DNA of 64,000 nucleotides, from positions 62,001-126,000 of the forward strand of contig NZ_JAGGPT010000013.1 of assembly GCF_018613715.1 (NCBI RefSeq), read 5' to 3'. The translations under genes were made by a program, and so were the position numbers. The stretch is from Chryseobacterium sp. ISL-6 (GTDB lineage: Bacteria > Bacteroidota > Bacteroidia > Flavobacteriales > Weeksellaceae). This document shows, in pieces, positions 25,150 through 34,285 of this stretch (position 1 is its first letter; each line of letters starts with the position of its first letter). Below the pieces are notes generated by a model. The model was not told the DNA's origin, ran no database searches, and worked only from the letters and a program-made list of their open reading frames with translations.

Positions 25150-26189
25150 TACAGTGATTTTTTAAATTTAATTAAAATAGCTATAAAAATAGGTCCGCCC
25201 ATTAGTGCCGTGAGAATACCAATCGGTAATTCTGAAGGCTGCACAATGCTTCTGCTGAAAGTATCAGCCGTTAATAGCAGAATACTTCCACAAACTGCAG
25301 ACAAAGGAAGGATAAAAGCGTAATTCGATTTGAATAAAAGCCTTAAAATGTAAGGTACAATAAGACCCACAAAACCTATCGTTCCTGAAAATGCCACTGA
25401 GGTTCCAACCATCAATGCTACAATGATAATGATCTGCTTTTTTAATTTTTCAACATTAATTCCTAAATGCTGAGCATCTTTCTCACCTAACATCATCGCA
25501 TTTAGCGCTTTTCCTTTCGGTATCAAAATGACATAAGAAATAATCAAAACAGTCACTAAAACAATATTTTTCGTCCAGGTTGCTGCAGCTAAACTCCCTA
25601 AATTCCAGAACGTTAAATCTCTCAACTGTTCATCTTTTGAAATATAGATCAAAAAACCAGTGATTGAAAAACCAATCGCAGTGATAGCAACCCCTGTAAG
25701 CAGCATCATGACCACATTCGTTTTTCCACCGCTTGAAGAAATCCTGTATACCAACATCATAGATAGAAAAGCTCCTATAAAAGCAGAAATACCTACTAAG
25801 GAAAATTGTACAACTTCAGGAAGATACTGTTTGAAATATCCACCTAAAACAATAGCAATTGCAGCAAGTAGTGTTGCCCCTGAAGTCAATCCAATTAAAT
25901 CCCCTGTTGCCAATGGATTTTTAAAAAGTCCCTGCAATCCCGTTCCTGAAACAGCCAGCATACTGCCAATTAAAATGGCCATAATAATTCTTGCAGCACG
26001 AACATCCCATACTACATATTTATCACTTAATGATAAACCCTCATCTCCTTTTATTACCTGCCATAAAATTTTATACGGAGAAGCCCCGCTAAAATCATAA
26101 ACCCCAGTATTAAGTGACCATACTGCTATAATAACAAGCAGTATGGTACTTAAAGTTAAATAAAAGTATAATTTACTTTGTGCTTTCAA
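25149..26189 (-). CDS. hmuU: Heme ABC transporter permease, FecCD family
   Basis: A 346-residue protein with about ten membrane helices. Family motifs: GSMLAVSGTGLQGLFKNPLATGDLIG (cited in parts: GLQGLFKNPLA) and SFSGTIGFVGLIVPYILRL. The start codon is TTG at 26189, overlapping the end of hmuT by 17 bases; no ATG lies near. It forms the channel for heme with HmuV. Confidence 0.94.
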   Translation of the reverse strand: MKAQSKLYFYLTLSTILLVIIAVWSLNTGVYDFSGASPYKILWQVIKGDEGLSLSDKYVVWDVRAARIIMAILIGSMLAVSGTGLQGLFKNPLATGDLIGLTSGATLLAAIAIVLGGYFKQYLPEVVQFSLVGISAFIGAFLSMMLVYRISSSGGKTNVVMMLLTGVAITAIGFSITGFLIYISKDEQLRDLTFWNLGSLAAATWTKNIVLVTVLIISYVILIPKGKALNAMMLGEKDAQHLGINVEKLKKQIIIIVALMVGTSVAFSGTIGFVGLIVPYILRLLFKSNYAFILPLSAVCGSILLLTADTFSRSIVQPSELPIGILTALMGGPIFIAILIKFKKSL

Positions 26190-27051
26190 TTAATAGTTTG
26201 TTTAATCCAACTGCAGCCTCTCCTAATCTTGGTCCGAAACCTGATACCAAGCCTCCATCCATAGCGATGATCTTCTTATTTTTACCCGCATTCGTCTGAG
26301 AAACACCCGGCATTTTAAGAGCACCTTCATTTCCTCCTGCTCCTTGTAAGCCTGATGAGAAGAAGAACAGTACATCCGGGTTAGCCTTTACAACTGCTTC
26401 CGGAGTCAATGGTTTGAAATCTTCAAATTCACTTACTGCATTTTGTCCGCCAGCAAGATTGATCAACGCATCCATTGGCGTTTTTGTACCTGAAACCATC
26501 AACATATTTCCTCTCGCATAGATGAACAATACTTTAGGTTTTTTAGCAATCGGCTGTACCTGCTTCAGATCAGCATCTATTTTATCATTTAATTTCTGAT
26601 AATCTGTATTTCCAATTGCTTTTGCAACCTGTTCGATTAATTTTTTAGTTCCTTCAACTGAATATTCCTGTTTGAAAACCTCAGCTTTTATTCCTGAAGA
26701 TTTGATTTTCCCCAGTAATTCAGGGTTAATATCTTTATCAGAAGCTAATATCAATGTCGGGTTTACAGCCATAATAGGCTCAATAGTCATTGATCTTACG
26801 TGTCCCAGATCTTTAGCTGTCGCTTTCAAAGTTTCCGGATAAGTACTTGTAACGTCAGTTCCTACGATTTCTTTTTCATGCCCTAAAGCACTTACAATTT
26901 CTGTAATTCCACCGTTTAAGGTTACAATTTTATTATTACTTTTTGGTGTTTCGGATGAAACCGTTTCTGTTCCGTTTTCTTGTTTAGCCCCTTCTTTTTT
27001 ACAAGAGTACACCGCTAAAAGTACGGATGCCACTAAAATTATTTTTTTCAT
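26173..27051 (-). CDS. hmuT: Heme-binding periplasmic lipoprotein of the ABC transporter
   Basis: A 292-residue lipoprotein (lipobox VYSC, Cys17) of the cluster A-II substrate-binding proteins (BtuF/HmuT fold). Seen: NGGITEIVSALGHEKEIVGTD near the start, TLILASDKDI, LFIYARGNMLMVSGT and GGQNAVSEFEDFKPLTPEA, regions that line the heme site in this family. It would carry heme from the outer-membrane receptor to HmuUV. Confidence 0.93.
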   Translation of the reverse strand: MKKIILVASVLLAVYSCKKEGAKQENGTETVSSETPKSNNKIVTLNGGITEIVSALGHEKEIVGTDVTSTYPETLKATAKDLGHVRSMTIEPIMAVNPTLILASDKDINPELLGKIKSSGIKAEVFKQEYSVEGTKKLIEQVAKAIGNTDYQKLNDKIDADLKQVQPIAKKPKVLFIYARGNMLMVSGTKTPMDALINLAGGQNAVSEFEDFKPLTPEAVVKANPDVLFFFSSGLQGAGGNEGALKMPGVSQTNAGKNKKIIAMDGGLVSGFGPRLGEAAVGLNKLLIESTK

Positions 27052-27072
27052 GATATACTATTATTTGATTTA

Positions 27073-28176
27073 TTATAAAACTTTGTATTGGAATTTAGGA
27101 TTTCCTCGTACACCTTCTGCACTCGTAAGTCTAGTAAATCTTAACTTATAATAAGTTCCGGCGGCATCCTTAATTACATAGAATACATCACCCTTTACCT
27201 GATATCCTGAAGGTCCTACTTCTCTCCAATTTGACCCGATTACCCGTTGATCATTATGAACAAATTTTGTATTATCCACTTTTGAAATATCAAAGTTATT
27301 AAATGCTTCAATTGTAGATCCTGAAGAGACATGCACTTCATAAGCTCCAACATTCCCCATATTATTTGTTGTTACAAAATCTGCATATACATAACTTCCA
27401 GCTCCTTCAATTATATTCGTAAATACAGTAAAACAAAGATCCCATTTATTTTTCTCAGGTTGAATTGAAACTTCCTGATTATTCTTTAAACTGAAAAAAT
27501 TATAATTGTAAGCAGCGTTCTTATTGATTATTGCCGTTTTAATCTGAGAACCTGTTGCATTTAGATCACCATATTTTATTCTATAAGCAGCACCTTCTCT
27601 TATCACTTGGAACTTCATCCAGCCTCTATCATCTCCACCATTCGCTACTGATCCTACGGCAACACTTCCTTGATAAACCTCTTTACCCATATTAATAAGG
27701 TAAATTCCGTTTTCAGATTCAGTTGCTTTTACTTCTCCAATTGCAGTATAACCATTTGGAAAATCTCCTTTTACATCATCAATATATATCGTATTCTCCG
27801 GTTTGAAATTTGCAACTTGTACTAGGCCTTGTAATGACGCTACACTTAATGAATTAACAGCATTAATATCTGTGGCATTAGGAATTTTTGAAGCAGCCAT
27901 AATAATTGAAGAATTTAATACAACTTTAAATTCAGATCCAGAATAAAATGCAAGATCCCAGTCGGTTCTGGTCGTAAGTACTTGGCTGGGTTGGCCCTGA
28001 AGATCTACATTACTTAAATCGATCCACACTTGATTGGGTTCCGTTGGGCCACCAACACGTGCATCAACGGTTACTCCTTGCGAAGCAGTATATGGTACCG
28101 GATCTTCATTGTCATTAATACAAGATTGTGAAATAAACGATCCACCTATTAAAAGATACAATAGTAATTTTTTCAT
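27073..28176 (-). CDS. hmuY: HmuY family heme-binding lipoprotein
   Basis: A 367-residue protein with a lipobox (ISQSC, Cys19). Two HmuY signatures are present: TDWDLAFYSGSEFKVVL (about 100-116) and NFFSLKNNQEVSIQ with KWDLCFTVF (about 225-250). HmuY proteins take heme from hosts or donor proteins at the cell surface and hand it to the TonB receptor. At 367 residues it is longer than P. gingivalis HmuY (about 216). It is between receptor and HmuT genes, in the operon. Confidence 0.9.
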   Translation of the reverse strand: MKKLLLYLLIGGSFISQSCINDNEDPVPYTASQGVTVDARVGGPTEPNQVWIDLSNVDLQGQPSQVLTTRTDWDLAFYSGSEFKVVLNSSIIMAASKIPNATDINAVNSLSVASLQGLVQVANFKPENTIYIDDVKGDFPNGYTAIGEVKATESENGIYLINMGKEVYQGSVAVGSVANGGDDRGWMKFQVIREGAAYRIKYGDLNATGSQIKTAIINKNAAYNYNFFSLKNNQEVSIQPEKNKWDLCFTVFTNIIEGAGSYVYADFVTTNNMGNVGAYEVHVSSGSTIEAFNNFDISKVDNTKFVHNDQRVIGSNWREVGPSGYQVKGDVFYVIKDAAGTYYKLRFTRLTSAEGVRGNPKFQYKVL

Positions 28177-28186
28177 TTTTTTAATT

Positions 28187-30307
28187 TTAAAAATTATAGC
28201 CTACTCTTGCAAAGTAACTTCTGCCATAAAAAAGATTCGAATTTGGGTCTGCTGACTCATGAGCATTTCCAGGTATAGTGGTATCTCTTACAGAGGATAC
28301 ATCAAAAATATTTTTAACCCCTAAGCTCACTTCAAAATGATTTTTAAAGAAAGGTTGGGTAACAATAAAGTTCATCATGTTGAAATCTCCACGTTCTCCA
28401 ATTTCGTAATGAGATGTTTTTAGATCTGGAGATACTAAAACAAACATTTGTGATTTTCCAGTATATTTATAGAATAAGGACAAAGTCGTATTAAACTTTG
28501 GTACAGTATAGTTTGCAGCTACATTAGCTTCAAAAGTTCCAAAAAAATCATCTGGTGAGGTAACACCACCTTCACTTAATTCTTTTGAAATTCCATAATA
28601 AGTTCCATTTGCAGCAAACGAGAACGGTCCTTTTTGAGCCCGGAAATTAGCTTCAAAAATATAAGAACGGAAATTGTTTATATTGATGTATTTATATTTT
28701 AGTGGTTGTGGATTGATTAAAGCAAGTTCTATTCTGTCTTTTACTTTCATATAAGTTGCACTTGCTCCCAAGTTAAGATCCCAACCAGAAGATGTTTTTA
28801 TTCTTTTTCCTGCATTTAAAGAGGCCGTTATACCTTCTTCCGGAATTAGATCTTCATTTCCACGAATATCATGATTACTATCTACTCTAAAAGTATATAG
28901 TTCATCAAAATTTGGAAATCTGTTTGCACTACCAACCACCAATCTAATATTGTCATTTTCAGTGATTTTTGCTCTTGCAGTTAAAGAGTAATTATGTAAA
29001 GTATTAAACTTATCACTTAAGGCTAAACGATAGCCCGGACGAAGTGATAACCAATCTGTTGCATTCCATTCAACAGACATGAAATTAGCATAATTAAATA
29101 TTTTTCTTTTGATGTTATCCGTACCACCAAAATCTCCTGCGATATTACCAGCATAACCTGAGGTATGATCTAATTCATATCCTAATTGGAAATCAATTTT
29201 TTTACTATCTAAAAAATTACTAAATACACCTCTGGAATAAAAAACATCTGACTTATTATAAGATTGATACTCGTCTTTACTTTTAGCCAGCTTTCTGTTA
29301 GGAATATCATAAGTGTAATCTCTGTATTTTCTATCCTGTGTTTGATAAGAGAAATCACCTGTATAATTTATGCTTCCCAATTTAGTCTGTACATTAAGCT
29401 GATTTAGATATCGTGTCGTTTTATAGTCTCTATCTACTCCGGCATATGTCATATTTTCTACATCATAAAAATATTCCTGAACAGTAGGATTATAGTAATT
29501 TAATTTTTCATTTAAAAAACCAAATTTGTAGAAAATTGAAGTCTTATTTTTACTATATCTCAATATTCCATCAACATTTAAAACATCTTTTGGCTGCCAC
29601 AAATAGCCTCTTTTTTTATCTTGTTCAAAGTATTTATACCCCTCCTGACTCCCTTTGAATCCCTGAAAATCATTACGATTTATATTAGCGCCAACATACC
29701 AATGCTCATCAATATTATATCCTACATTTAAAGTTTGGATATGTCTTCCTTCTCCTTTTTTATACCAGTCATACTCTTTACCAACAGTTTCTTCCTGTAC
29801 CGAAGCATTTAAAGTCAACTTTTTCTGACTGTTCTTCTTGGTAATAATATTAATTACGCCTGCAACAGCATTACTTCCATAGTCTACGCCCATTGATCCT
29901 CTTACAATCTCAATACGTTCAACATTATTAATGTTCAATTTCGTAAGATCTATATTATTCCCAAGACCAATATCTCCCACAACAGGAATATTATCTATAA
30001 GAACTTTAGTATATTCTCCGCCAAGTCCCATAAGACTCGCTGTTGAGTTTCCTGAATTACGATCAGAAACAATCAGAACGTTCAAACTTTGATTTAAAAC
30101 ATCGGCAACATTGGTAGCCGCCATATTTTTAATCTGTTGTTCATTGATCACTTCAACTTTATAAATGGATTTATTAATTGATTGTTGTCTATATTGTCCC
30201 GTAACGACAACTTCTTCTATCTGTTTTTGATTTAGAGAATCTTTTTCCTGTGCATTCATCCACAAGACAGTGGATAATGAGAGTATAGAAAGCACCTTCT
30301 TCTTCAT
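28187..30307 (-). CDS. hmuR: TonB-dependent outer-membrane heme receptor
   Basis: A 706-residue receptor with signal peptide (to MNAQ, about 20), TonB box-like IEEVVVTGQYR (about 31-41), plug domain (about 45-155, with RIEIVRGSMGVDYGSNAVAGVINII) and a C-terminal 22-strand barrel region ending in FARVGYNF with terminal Phe. It lies first in the heme operon with its own divergent promoter. By family and context it imports heme with HmuY; the exact substrate is inferred. Confidence 0.92.
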   Translation of the reverse strand: MKKKVLSILSLSTVLWMNAQEKDSLNQKQIEEVVVTGQYRQQSINKSIYKVEVINEQQIKNMAATNVADVLNQSLNVLIVSDRNSGNSTASLMGLGGEYTKVLIDNIPVVGDIGLGNNIDLTKLNINNVERIEIVRGSMGVDYGSNAVAGVINIITKKNSQKKLTLNASVQEETVGKEYDWYKKGEGRHIQTLNVGYNIDEHWYVGANINRNDFQGFKGSQEGYKYFEQDKKRGYLWQPKDVLNVDGILRYSKNKTSIFYKFGFLNEKLNYYNPTVQEYFYDVENMTYAGVDRDYKTTRYLNQLNVQTKLGSINYTGDFSYQTQDRKYRDYTYDIPNRKLAKSKDEYQSYNKSDVFYSRGVFSNFLDSKKIDFQLGYELDHTSGYAGNIAGDFGGTDNIKRKIFNYANFMSVEWNATDWLSLRPGYRLALSDKFNTLHNYSLTARAKITENDNIRLVVGSANRFPNFDELYTFRVDSNHDIRGNEDLIPEEGITASLNAGKRIKTSSGWDLNLGASATYMKVKDRIELALINPQPLKYKYININNFRSYIFEANFRAQKGPFSFAANGTYYGISKELSEGGVTSPDDFFGTFEANVAANYTVPKFNTTLSLFYKYTGKSQMFVLVSPDLKTSHYEIGERGDFNMMNFIVTQPFFKNHFEVSLGVKNIFDVSSVRDTTIPGNAHESADPNSNLFYGRSYFARVGYNF

Positions 30308-30324
30308 AGACGCAAAATTTTCGA

Positions 30325-30391
30325 CAAATATAATGCTTTATTTAGAACAGTTAAAAATAATTTATTACTTTTGTCGAATAATTCTAAATAA
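30325..30391. promoter_or_regulatory. Divergent promoter/operator of the heme operon and T9SS protein
   Basis: Minus-strand -7 TATATTTG (30325-30332) drives hmuR; plus-strand -7 TACTTTTG (30366-30373) drives the gene at 30402. A 10-bp inverted repeat, TTATTTAGAA (30338-30347) and TTCTAAATAA (30382-30391), links the two promoters. The plus-strand copy lies in GAATAATTCTAAATAA at 30376-30391, right at the predicted start of transcription; the same 16 bases recur at 31384-31399. Position suits a repressor such as Fur; that identity is inference. Confidence 0.65.
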
Positions 30392-30401
30392 AAATAATGT
30401 T

Positions 30402-31202
30402 ATGAAACTAAAACTACTTTTTGGAGCTTTTATGTTTTCCGCTATTACAGCTAATGCTCAATTAGCATCTATCAATGAAAACTTTGATTCGTTTGCTACT
30501 GTAGGTACAGGGTCATTACCACAAAACAACTGGACTACAAAAATTAATGTTGTGGATCCTGCTTCAGACCCTATTTTAACTGTTGAAGGGACAGCTGATA
30601 AATATATTCAGGCATATTCACTATTTTCTCCAAACGTACCGTTTTACTTAATTTCACCACAAATTGTAGCACCAACCGTTGGTCAGACTTTATCAGTAAG
30701 TACGTTAAGAATTGGAGGTGTACCAGGAGGAACTGGAACTCTTCAAATTGGATTAGTGGCAAGTCCAACAGATATGTCAACATTTACTCCTATTGGAAAT
30801 GCCATAGCATTAAGCAGCTCTACAGCAACAACTACAACTGTAAATGTTCCTACTTCAACTTATCAGTATATAGCATTTAAATTTTCTGCAAGTATGGTAC
30901 ACCAGGCATTACGTTTAGATAATGTTGTATTAACTGCTGCAGGATCACTTGGCACTTCTAATAATGTAAAATCAACAAACACTATCAAGTTTGCTGTAAA
31001 CTCAGAAAACACCGCTTTACAATTTGTATCTAAAAAAGATCCGAAGAATATTCAGATTTATTCTGCGACTGGACAAAAATTAGCTGAAGGAAAACTAAAT
31101 AACCAAAGATTTGATATCAGTAAACTTCAAACTGGTATTTACTATATCGCTATTGAAACCGCTGAAGGTTCAGTAACGAAATCAAAATTTATTAAAAAGT
31201 AA
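30402..31202 (+). CDS. Secreted T9SS-sorted protein with an adhesin-like domain
   Basis: The start is at 30402 (MKLKLLFGAFM), giving 266 residues; the frame is open upstream but there lies the promoter. Signal peptide ends TANAQ (about 20). Residues 22-190 (NENFDSF..., WTTKINVVDPASDPIL) match the choice-of-anchor J/cleaved-adhesin-type jelly-roll fold. The C-terminus (about 195-266), with IQIYSATGQKLAEG and YYIAIETAEG ending KSKFIKK, is a type A T9SS sorting domain. It shares an operator-like site with heme genes, so it is likely made under iron limitation. Confidence 0.85.
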   Translation: MKLKLLFGAFMFSAITANAQLASINENFDSFATVGTGSLPQNNWTTKINVVDPASDPILTVEGTADKYIQAYSLFSPNVPFYLISPQIVAPTVGQTLSVSTLRIGGVPGGTGTLQIGLVASPTDMSTFTPIGNAIALSSSTATTTTVNVPTSTYQYIAFKFSASMVHQALRLDNVVLTAAGSLGTSNNVKSTNTIKFAVNSENTALQFVSKKDPKNIQIYSATGQKLAEGKLNNQRFDISKLQTGIYYIAIETAEGSVTKSKFIKK

Positions 31203-31233
31203 GATTTATTAGATATTACCTTACGTTTTTATT

Positions 31234-31264
31234 AAGGGCGGCTTTTATAAAGCCGCCCTTTTTT
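31234..31264 (+). terminator. Strong intrinsic terminator
   Basis: A perfect 12-bp GC-rich stem (AAGGGCGGCTTT at 31234-31245 with 31249-31260) with a 3-base loop, followed by TTTT. It ends the transcript of the T9SS protein gene. Confidence 0.9.
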
Positions 31265-31373
31265 CATTTAAAAGCATCTCTAAATATCGATCAACACAGA
31301 TAAAATTGTGTGATTAATTGGTCAAACAAGAAAAAAATCATGTTTTTATTTAGACTCATTAAAAATAAAAGCA

Positions 31374-31399
31374 TACTTTTGTAGAATAATTCTAAATAA
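31374..31399 (+). promoter_or_regulatory. Promoter with iron-operator-like site for the secreted HmuY protein
   Basis: -7 element TACTTTTG (31374-31381), then GAATAATTCTAAATAA (31384-31399), identical to the site at 30376-30391 and at the same distance from the -7 (two bases between). Start of transcription is predicted near 31385, inside the element, with a leader of about 26 bases. Confidence 0.65.
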
Positions 31400-31410
31400 T
31401 AATTAAGGAG

Positions 31411-32706
31411 ATGAGAACAAAACTACTTTTGGCTTCAATGTTTGCATTCGGTGTTCAACAGACAGTATTGGCACAAACAGATGCAAATGGATATACTACG
31501 GTTAATTTAACAACAGGAGCAAATTACCAAAATCGTGTGTTTTTTGATTTTAGTGCCAATAATATTGTATCACAACCAGCAGACACCTGGGATGTTGCTT
31601 TTTTCAGAAATTCAAGCATGAGTTTTGGAACCAGAATCAATGATGCTCAAAACGTAGAAGTATATCAGGCTTCTGCCGTACCTGCAGATTGGGATAATAT
31701 CAATATTATCAATATTGCTTCCTGGGGGGCTCCTTTGTATAATCCTGACCAAACTACTTCTCTTCAGGAAGGGGCATTTGAACAGGGAACTGCAATGTAT
31801 GGATGGGGTGATTATAATGGCGGAACACATCATATTGATGGAAAAGTGGTTTTCGTTTTAAAATATGTGACCACAAATACGTATGTGAAATTCATGATTA
31901 CTGATTATTTTGGTGGATATACTTTTAAATATTCAAAATGGAATGGAACATCTTGGGATGCTACCCAAACAAAAACTATAGCCAATGGAACGGATGATGC
32001 TTATTTTAATTACTTTTCTTTCGCTACAGGAGATAAAGTAGCCAACCTTGAACCATCAAAGGCTAATTGGGATCTGATGTTTACAAGATATTGGACTGAT
32101 TATCCTTATGTTGACCCACAGGGAAACCCACAAACAATGAAGTACAGAATGTCAGGAGCTATTCAAAGTCCAACAATTTCCGTAGCAAAGGTAAAACCAG
32201 AAACACAGGCAACTGCCACATCTACTATTCCTGCATCCAATGCTTTTTCCAGTAATATTACTGCAATTGGTCATTCATGGAAACCTACCTCAGGAATTTA
32301 TAATGATGTTGTCTACTATGTAAAACAAGGGGCTGATTATTACAGAATGTACTTTACATCTAATGGTGGTGCCACTTCAGGTAATATGTACTTCAAATAC
32401 AAAAACATTACCTCTACTTTAGGAATTAAAGAAGTAGGCACAAAAGCTTCTTTTGGAATTTATCCGAATCCTACAGCATCTGATAAAAAAGTAACAATTT
32501 TGTTTGATGTAAAAGAAAAAGCAAACAACAAAGGAAATGTTGAAGTATATGATCTTTCAGGGAAGCAAGTTTACAAAGCTGAATTAACCAATCAAACCGG
32601 TTTCTATAAGCAAGACCTGAATTTATCAACACTTACTTCCGGAACTTATCTGGTAAAAATAACTTATGGTGGAAACACCGAAACCAAAAAGTTAATTGTA
32701 AAATAA
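31411..32706 (+). CDS. HmuY-like protein fused to a T9SS sorting domain (putative secreted hemophore)
   Basis: A 431-residue protein: signal peptide (to TVLAQ, about 22), a HmuY-like region (about 25-335) with TWDVAFFRNSSM and NYFSFATGDKVANLEPSKANWDL in parts matching the HmuY lipoprotein 4 kb away (NFFSL... KWDLCF), and a C-terminal type A T9SS sorting domain (about 350-431, FGIYPNPTA, VEVYDLSGKQVY, YLVKITYGG). T9SS cargo crosses the outer membrane and is released or surface-attached, so this would be an extracellular heme binder, unlike the lipid-anchored HmuY. Heme binding is inferred from family. Confidence 0.85.
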   Translation: MRTKLLLASMFAFGVQQTVLAQTDANGYTTVNLTTGANYQNRVFFDFSANNIVSQPADTWDVAFFRNSSMSFGTRINDAQNVEVYQASAVPADWDNINIINIASWGAPLYNPDQTTSLQEGAFEQGTAMYGWGDYNGGTHHIDGKVVFVLKYVTTNTYVKFMITDYFGGYTFKYSKWNGTSWDATQTKTIANGTDDAYFNYFSFATGDKVANLEPSKANWDLMFTRYWTDYPYVDPQGNPQTMKYRMSGAIQSPTISVAKVKPETQATATSTIPASNAFSSNITAIGHSWKPTSGIYNDVVYYVKQGADYYRMYFTSNGGATSGNMYFKYKNITSTLGIKEVGTKASFGIYPNPTASDKKVTILFDVKEKANNKGNVEVYDLSGKQVYKAELTNQTGFYKQDLNLSTLTSGTYLVKITYGGNTETKKLIVK

Positions 32707-32741
32707 AACTTTTAAATTCTAATACTTTCTATTTTTTCTAA

Positions 32742-32776
32742 TAAAAGGCTGCCTACCACTGTAAGCAGCCTTTTAA
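32742..32776. terminator. Bidirectional terminator
   Basis: An 11-bp stem (TAAAAGGCTGC with GCAGCCTTTTA, arms at 32742-32752 and 32765-32775) with a 12-base loop, usable for both converging genes. Confidence 0.8.
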
Positions 32777-32787
32777 AATTAAGTTTC

Positions 32788-33078
32788 TTAGTAGATCTTA
32801 AATCCTTTATATACCTCAGTTGAACTTTCCATCATCCTGGAAGTATCGGTACGAAAATTTAGAAGGTGATCCTGACCTACATGATTATTATGGTGTTCTA
32901 CCGTTTCCCATAATTCAATCATAAAAAAGGTTCCTTTATTATCCTTATCTTCAATAAGATCATACTGCAGGCAGCCCTCTTCTTTTCTTGTTTCCCTTAC
33001 TAAATTCTGAAATAATTCCACCGCTTCCATTAAGTAGTTTTCATGAAACTTAAAAAGCGCAACGATATGTAAATTCAT
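32788..33078 (-). CDS. Antibiotic biosynthesis monooxygenase (ABM) domain protein
   Basis: A 96-residue ferredoxin-like fold protein: AELF-type helix MEAVELFQNLVRETRKEEGCLQY in parts, then FFMIELWETVEHHNNHV and LLNFRT. Family members include quinone oxygenases (YgiN) and small heme-degrading or stress proteins. Metal or cofactor is not implied. It is a single gene. A heme-oxygenase (IsdG-like) role would be tempting beside a heme island but the Asn/Trp/His triad of IsdG cannot be recognised with confidence. Confidence 0.85.
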   Translation of the reverse strand: MNLHIVALFKFHENYLMEAVELFQNLVRETRKEEGCLQYDLIEDKDNKGTFFMIELWETVEHHNNHVGQDHLLNFRTDTSRMMESSTEVYKGFKIY

Positions 33079-33164
33079 ACTCTATTTATTATCGTGTAAA
33101 AGTAAAATATTTTCAAAACCGAATGTATTTTTAAGGCCTTTATTTTTCCACAACAATCAGATGT

Positions 33165-34052
33165 TTATTTGAAAATGGATTTATAAATAGTAATTAAACT
33201 CATCACAATGACTAAACTTCCGATAAACAAAAACATCTTTTTTACAGGCAGCTTCGCTGTAAGCATCGCTGAAAAAGGAGCCGTTACAATCCCACCCATT
33301 AAAAGTCCCAGAATAATATTCCAGTGTTGAATTCCCAGTGTAAAAAAGAAGGTAACTGCTGCGGTAATAGTTAAAATGAATTTGGCAACCGTTGAACTTC
33401 CTACTGCAAACCTTGGTGTAAAAGCATTTTTAATTAGAGTCCCCGTTACTAGCGGTCCCCATCCTCCACCAGCAAAAGAATCAATAAAACCTCCGATCAG
33501 GCCTAATCTCGTAAGATTTGTTTTCCTTTTTAAAGCTCTATTCTGTTTGGGCTTAAAAGCATTGGAAAGAATTTGAATACCAAGATACAAAGTATAAAAA
33601 GCAATGATGGTTTTGGTAATCTTAGAATAATACTCGCCCAGATAAGTCAGAGACAAAGCACCGATAACCGCTCCTATTACCGCAGGAATGGCTAATTTCT
33701 TAACTAAACTTTTACTTACATTTTTCAGTTTGATATGACTTATACTTCCTGCAGCCGTCGTAAAGCTTTCCGCAGAATGAATACTTGCACTTACAATATG
33801 GGGCGGAATATTCAGAAATAGCAGTGTTGTTGTACATATTACGCCATAACCCATTCCCATAGATCCAGCTACAATTTCTGCAAAAACACCTACTAAAAGC
33901 ATCCAGTAAAAAATATAATTGTCTTTGGCTAAGATATTCAGGAGTTCGTCTAGATATCCTAAATTATACATTGAGAAAATTACAATAAACAATACTGCAA
34001 TAGTAATCAGCAGCACATTCAGCCTTACCTGGACTTTTCTTGAAATTACCAT
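33165..34052 (-). CDS. Sulfite exporter TauE/SafE family permease
   Basis: The start is at 34052 (MVISRKVQ); a TTG nine bases upstream is less likely. The 295-residue protein has about eight membrane helices and two family repeats: VGVFAEIVAGSMGMGYGV (about 55-72) and GLIGGFIDSFAGGGWGP (about 185-201), the GxxxG-rich signature of TauE/SafE transporters of sulfur oxyanions or organosulfonates. The next gene upstream is a tiny ORF ending one base before its ATG, and then an Rrf2 regulator. Confidence 0.88.
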   Translation of the reverse strand: MVISRKVQVRLNVLLITIAVLFIVIFSMYNLGYLDELLNILAKDNYIFYWMLLVGVFAEIVAGSMGMGYGVICTTTLLFLNIPPHIVSASIHSAESFTTAAGSISHIKLKNVSKSLVKKLAIPAVIGAVIGALSLTYLGEYYSKITKTIIAFYTLYLGIQILSNAFKPKQNRALKRKTNLTRLGLIGGFIDSFAGGGWGPLVTGTLIKNAFTPRFAVGSSTVAKFILTITAAVTFFFTLGIQHWNIILGLLMGGIVTAPFSAMLTAKLPVKKMFLFIGSLVIVMSLITIYKSIFK

Positions 34053-34053
34053 C

Positions 34054-34197
34054 TTATACAATCATTAATTTTATAAGGTTCCAATTTCCGTCCATGGATT
34101 CTGAAAAGATAAATCTATATGGCAATTTAGAGACAATCTTTATACTATCCTCTCCTGAAAGCTTTTTTAATGCATCTGCATCATTTTTTGGAATCAT
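34054..34197 (-). CDS. Very small ORF translationally coupled to TauE permease
   Basis: A 47-residue frame MIPKNDADALKKLSGEDSIK... ending NWNLIKLMIV and TAA; one base separates its stop from the permease ATG (TAAGATG), the layout of coupled genes. Its composition is protein-like (charged, one WNL, no repeats). The frame is open further upstream to a TTG at 34233, adding FDICKTPNEQT, with one Cys. Not recognised. The antisense frame of similar length at 34040-34258 is considered a shadow of it. Confidence 0.55.
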   Translation of the reverse strand: MIPKNDADALKKLSGEDSIKIVSKLPYRFIFSESMDGNWNLIKLMIV

Positions 34198-34285
34198 AGT
34201 CTGTTCATTTGGCGTCTTGCAAATATCAAACAAAATAATTATCCTACCAAAAATGTAGACTAATAATTCAAAAAAAAGGATCAGA

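Noticed and set aside
34040..34258. Rightward 72-codon frame near the TauE gene
   Set aside because: The leftward frame at 34054-34197 has better spacing to a neighbour and more protein-like composition.
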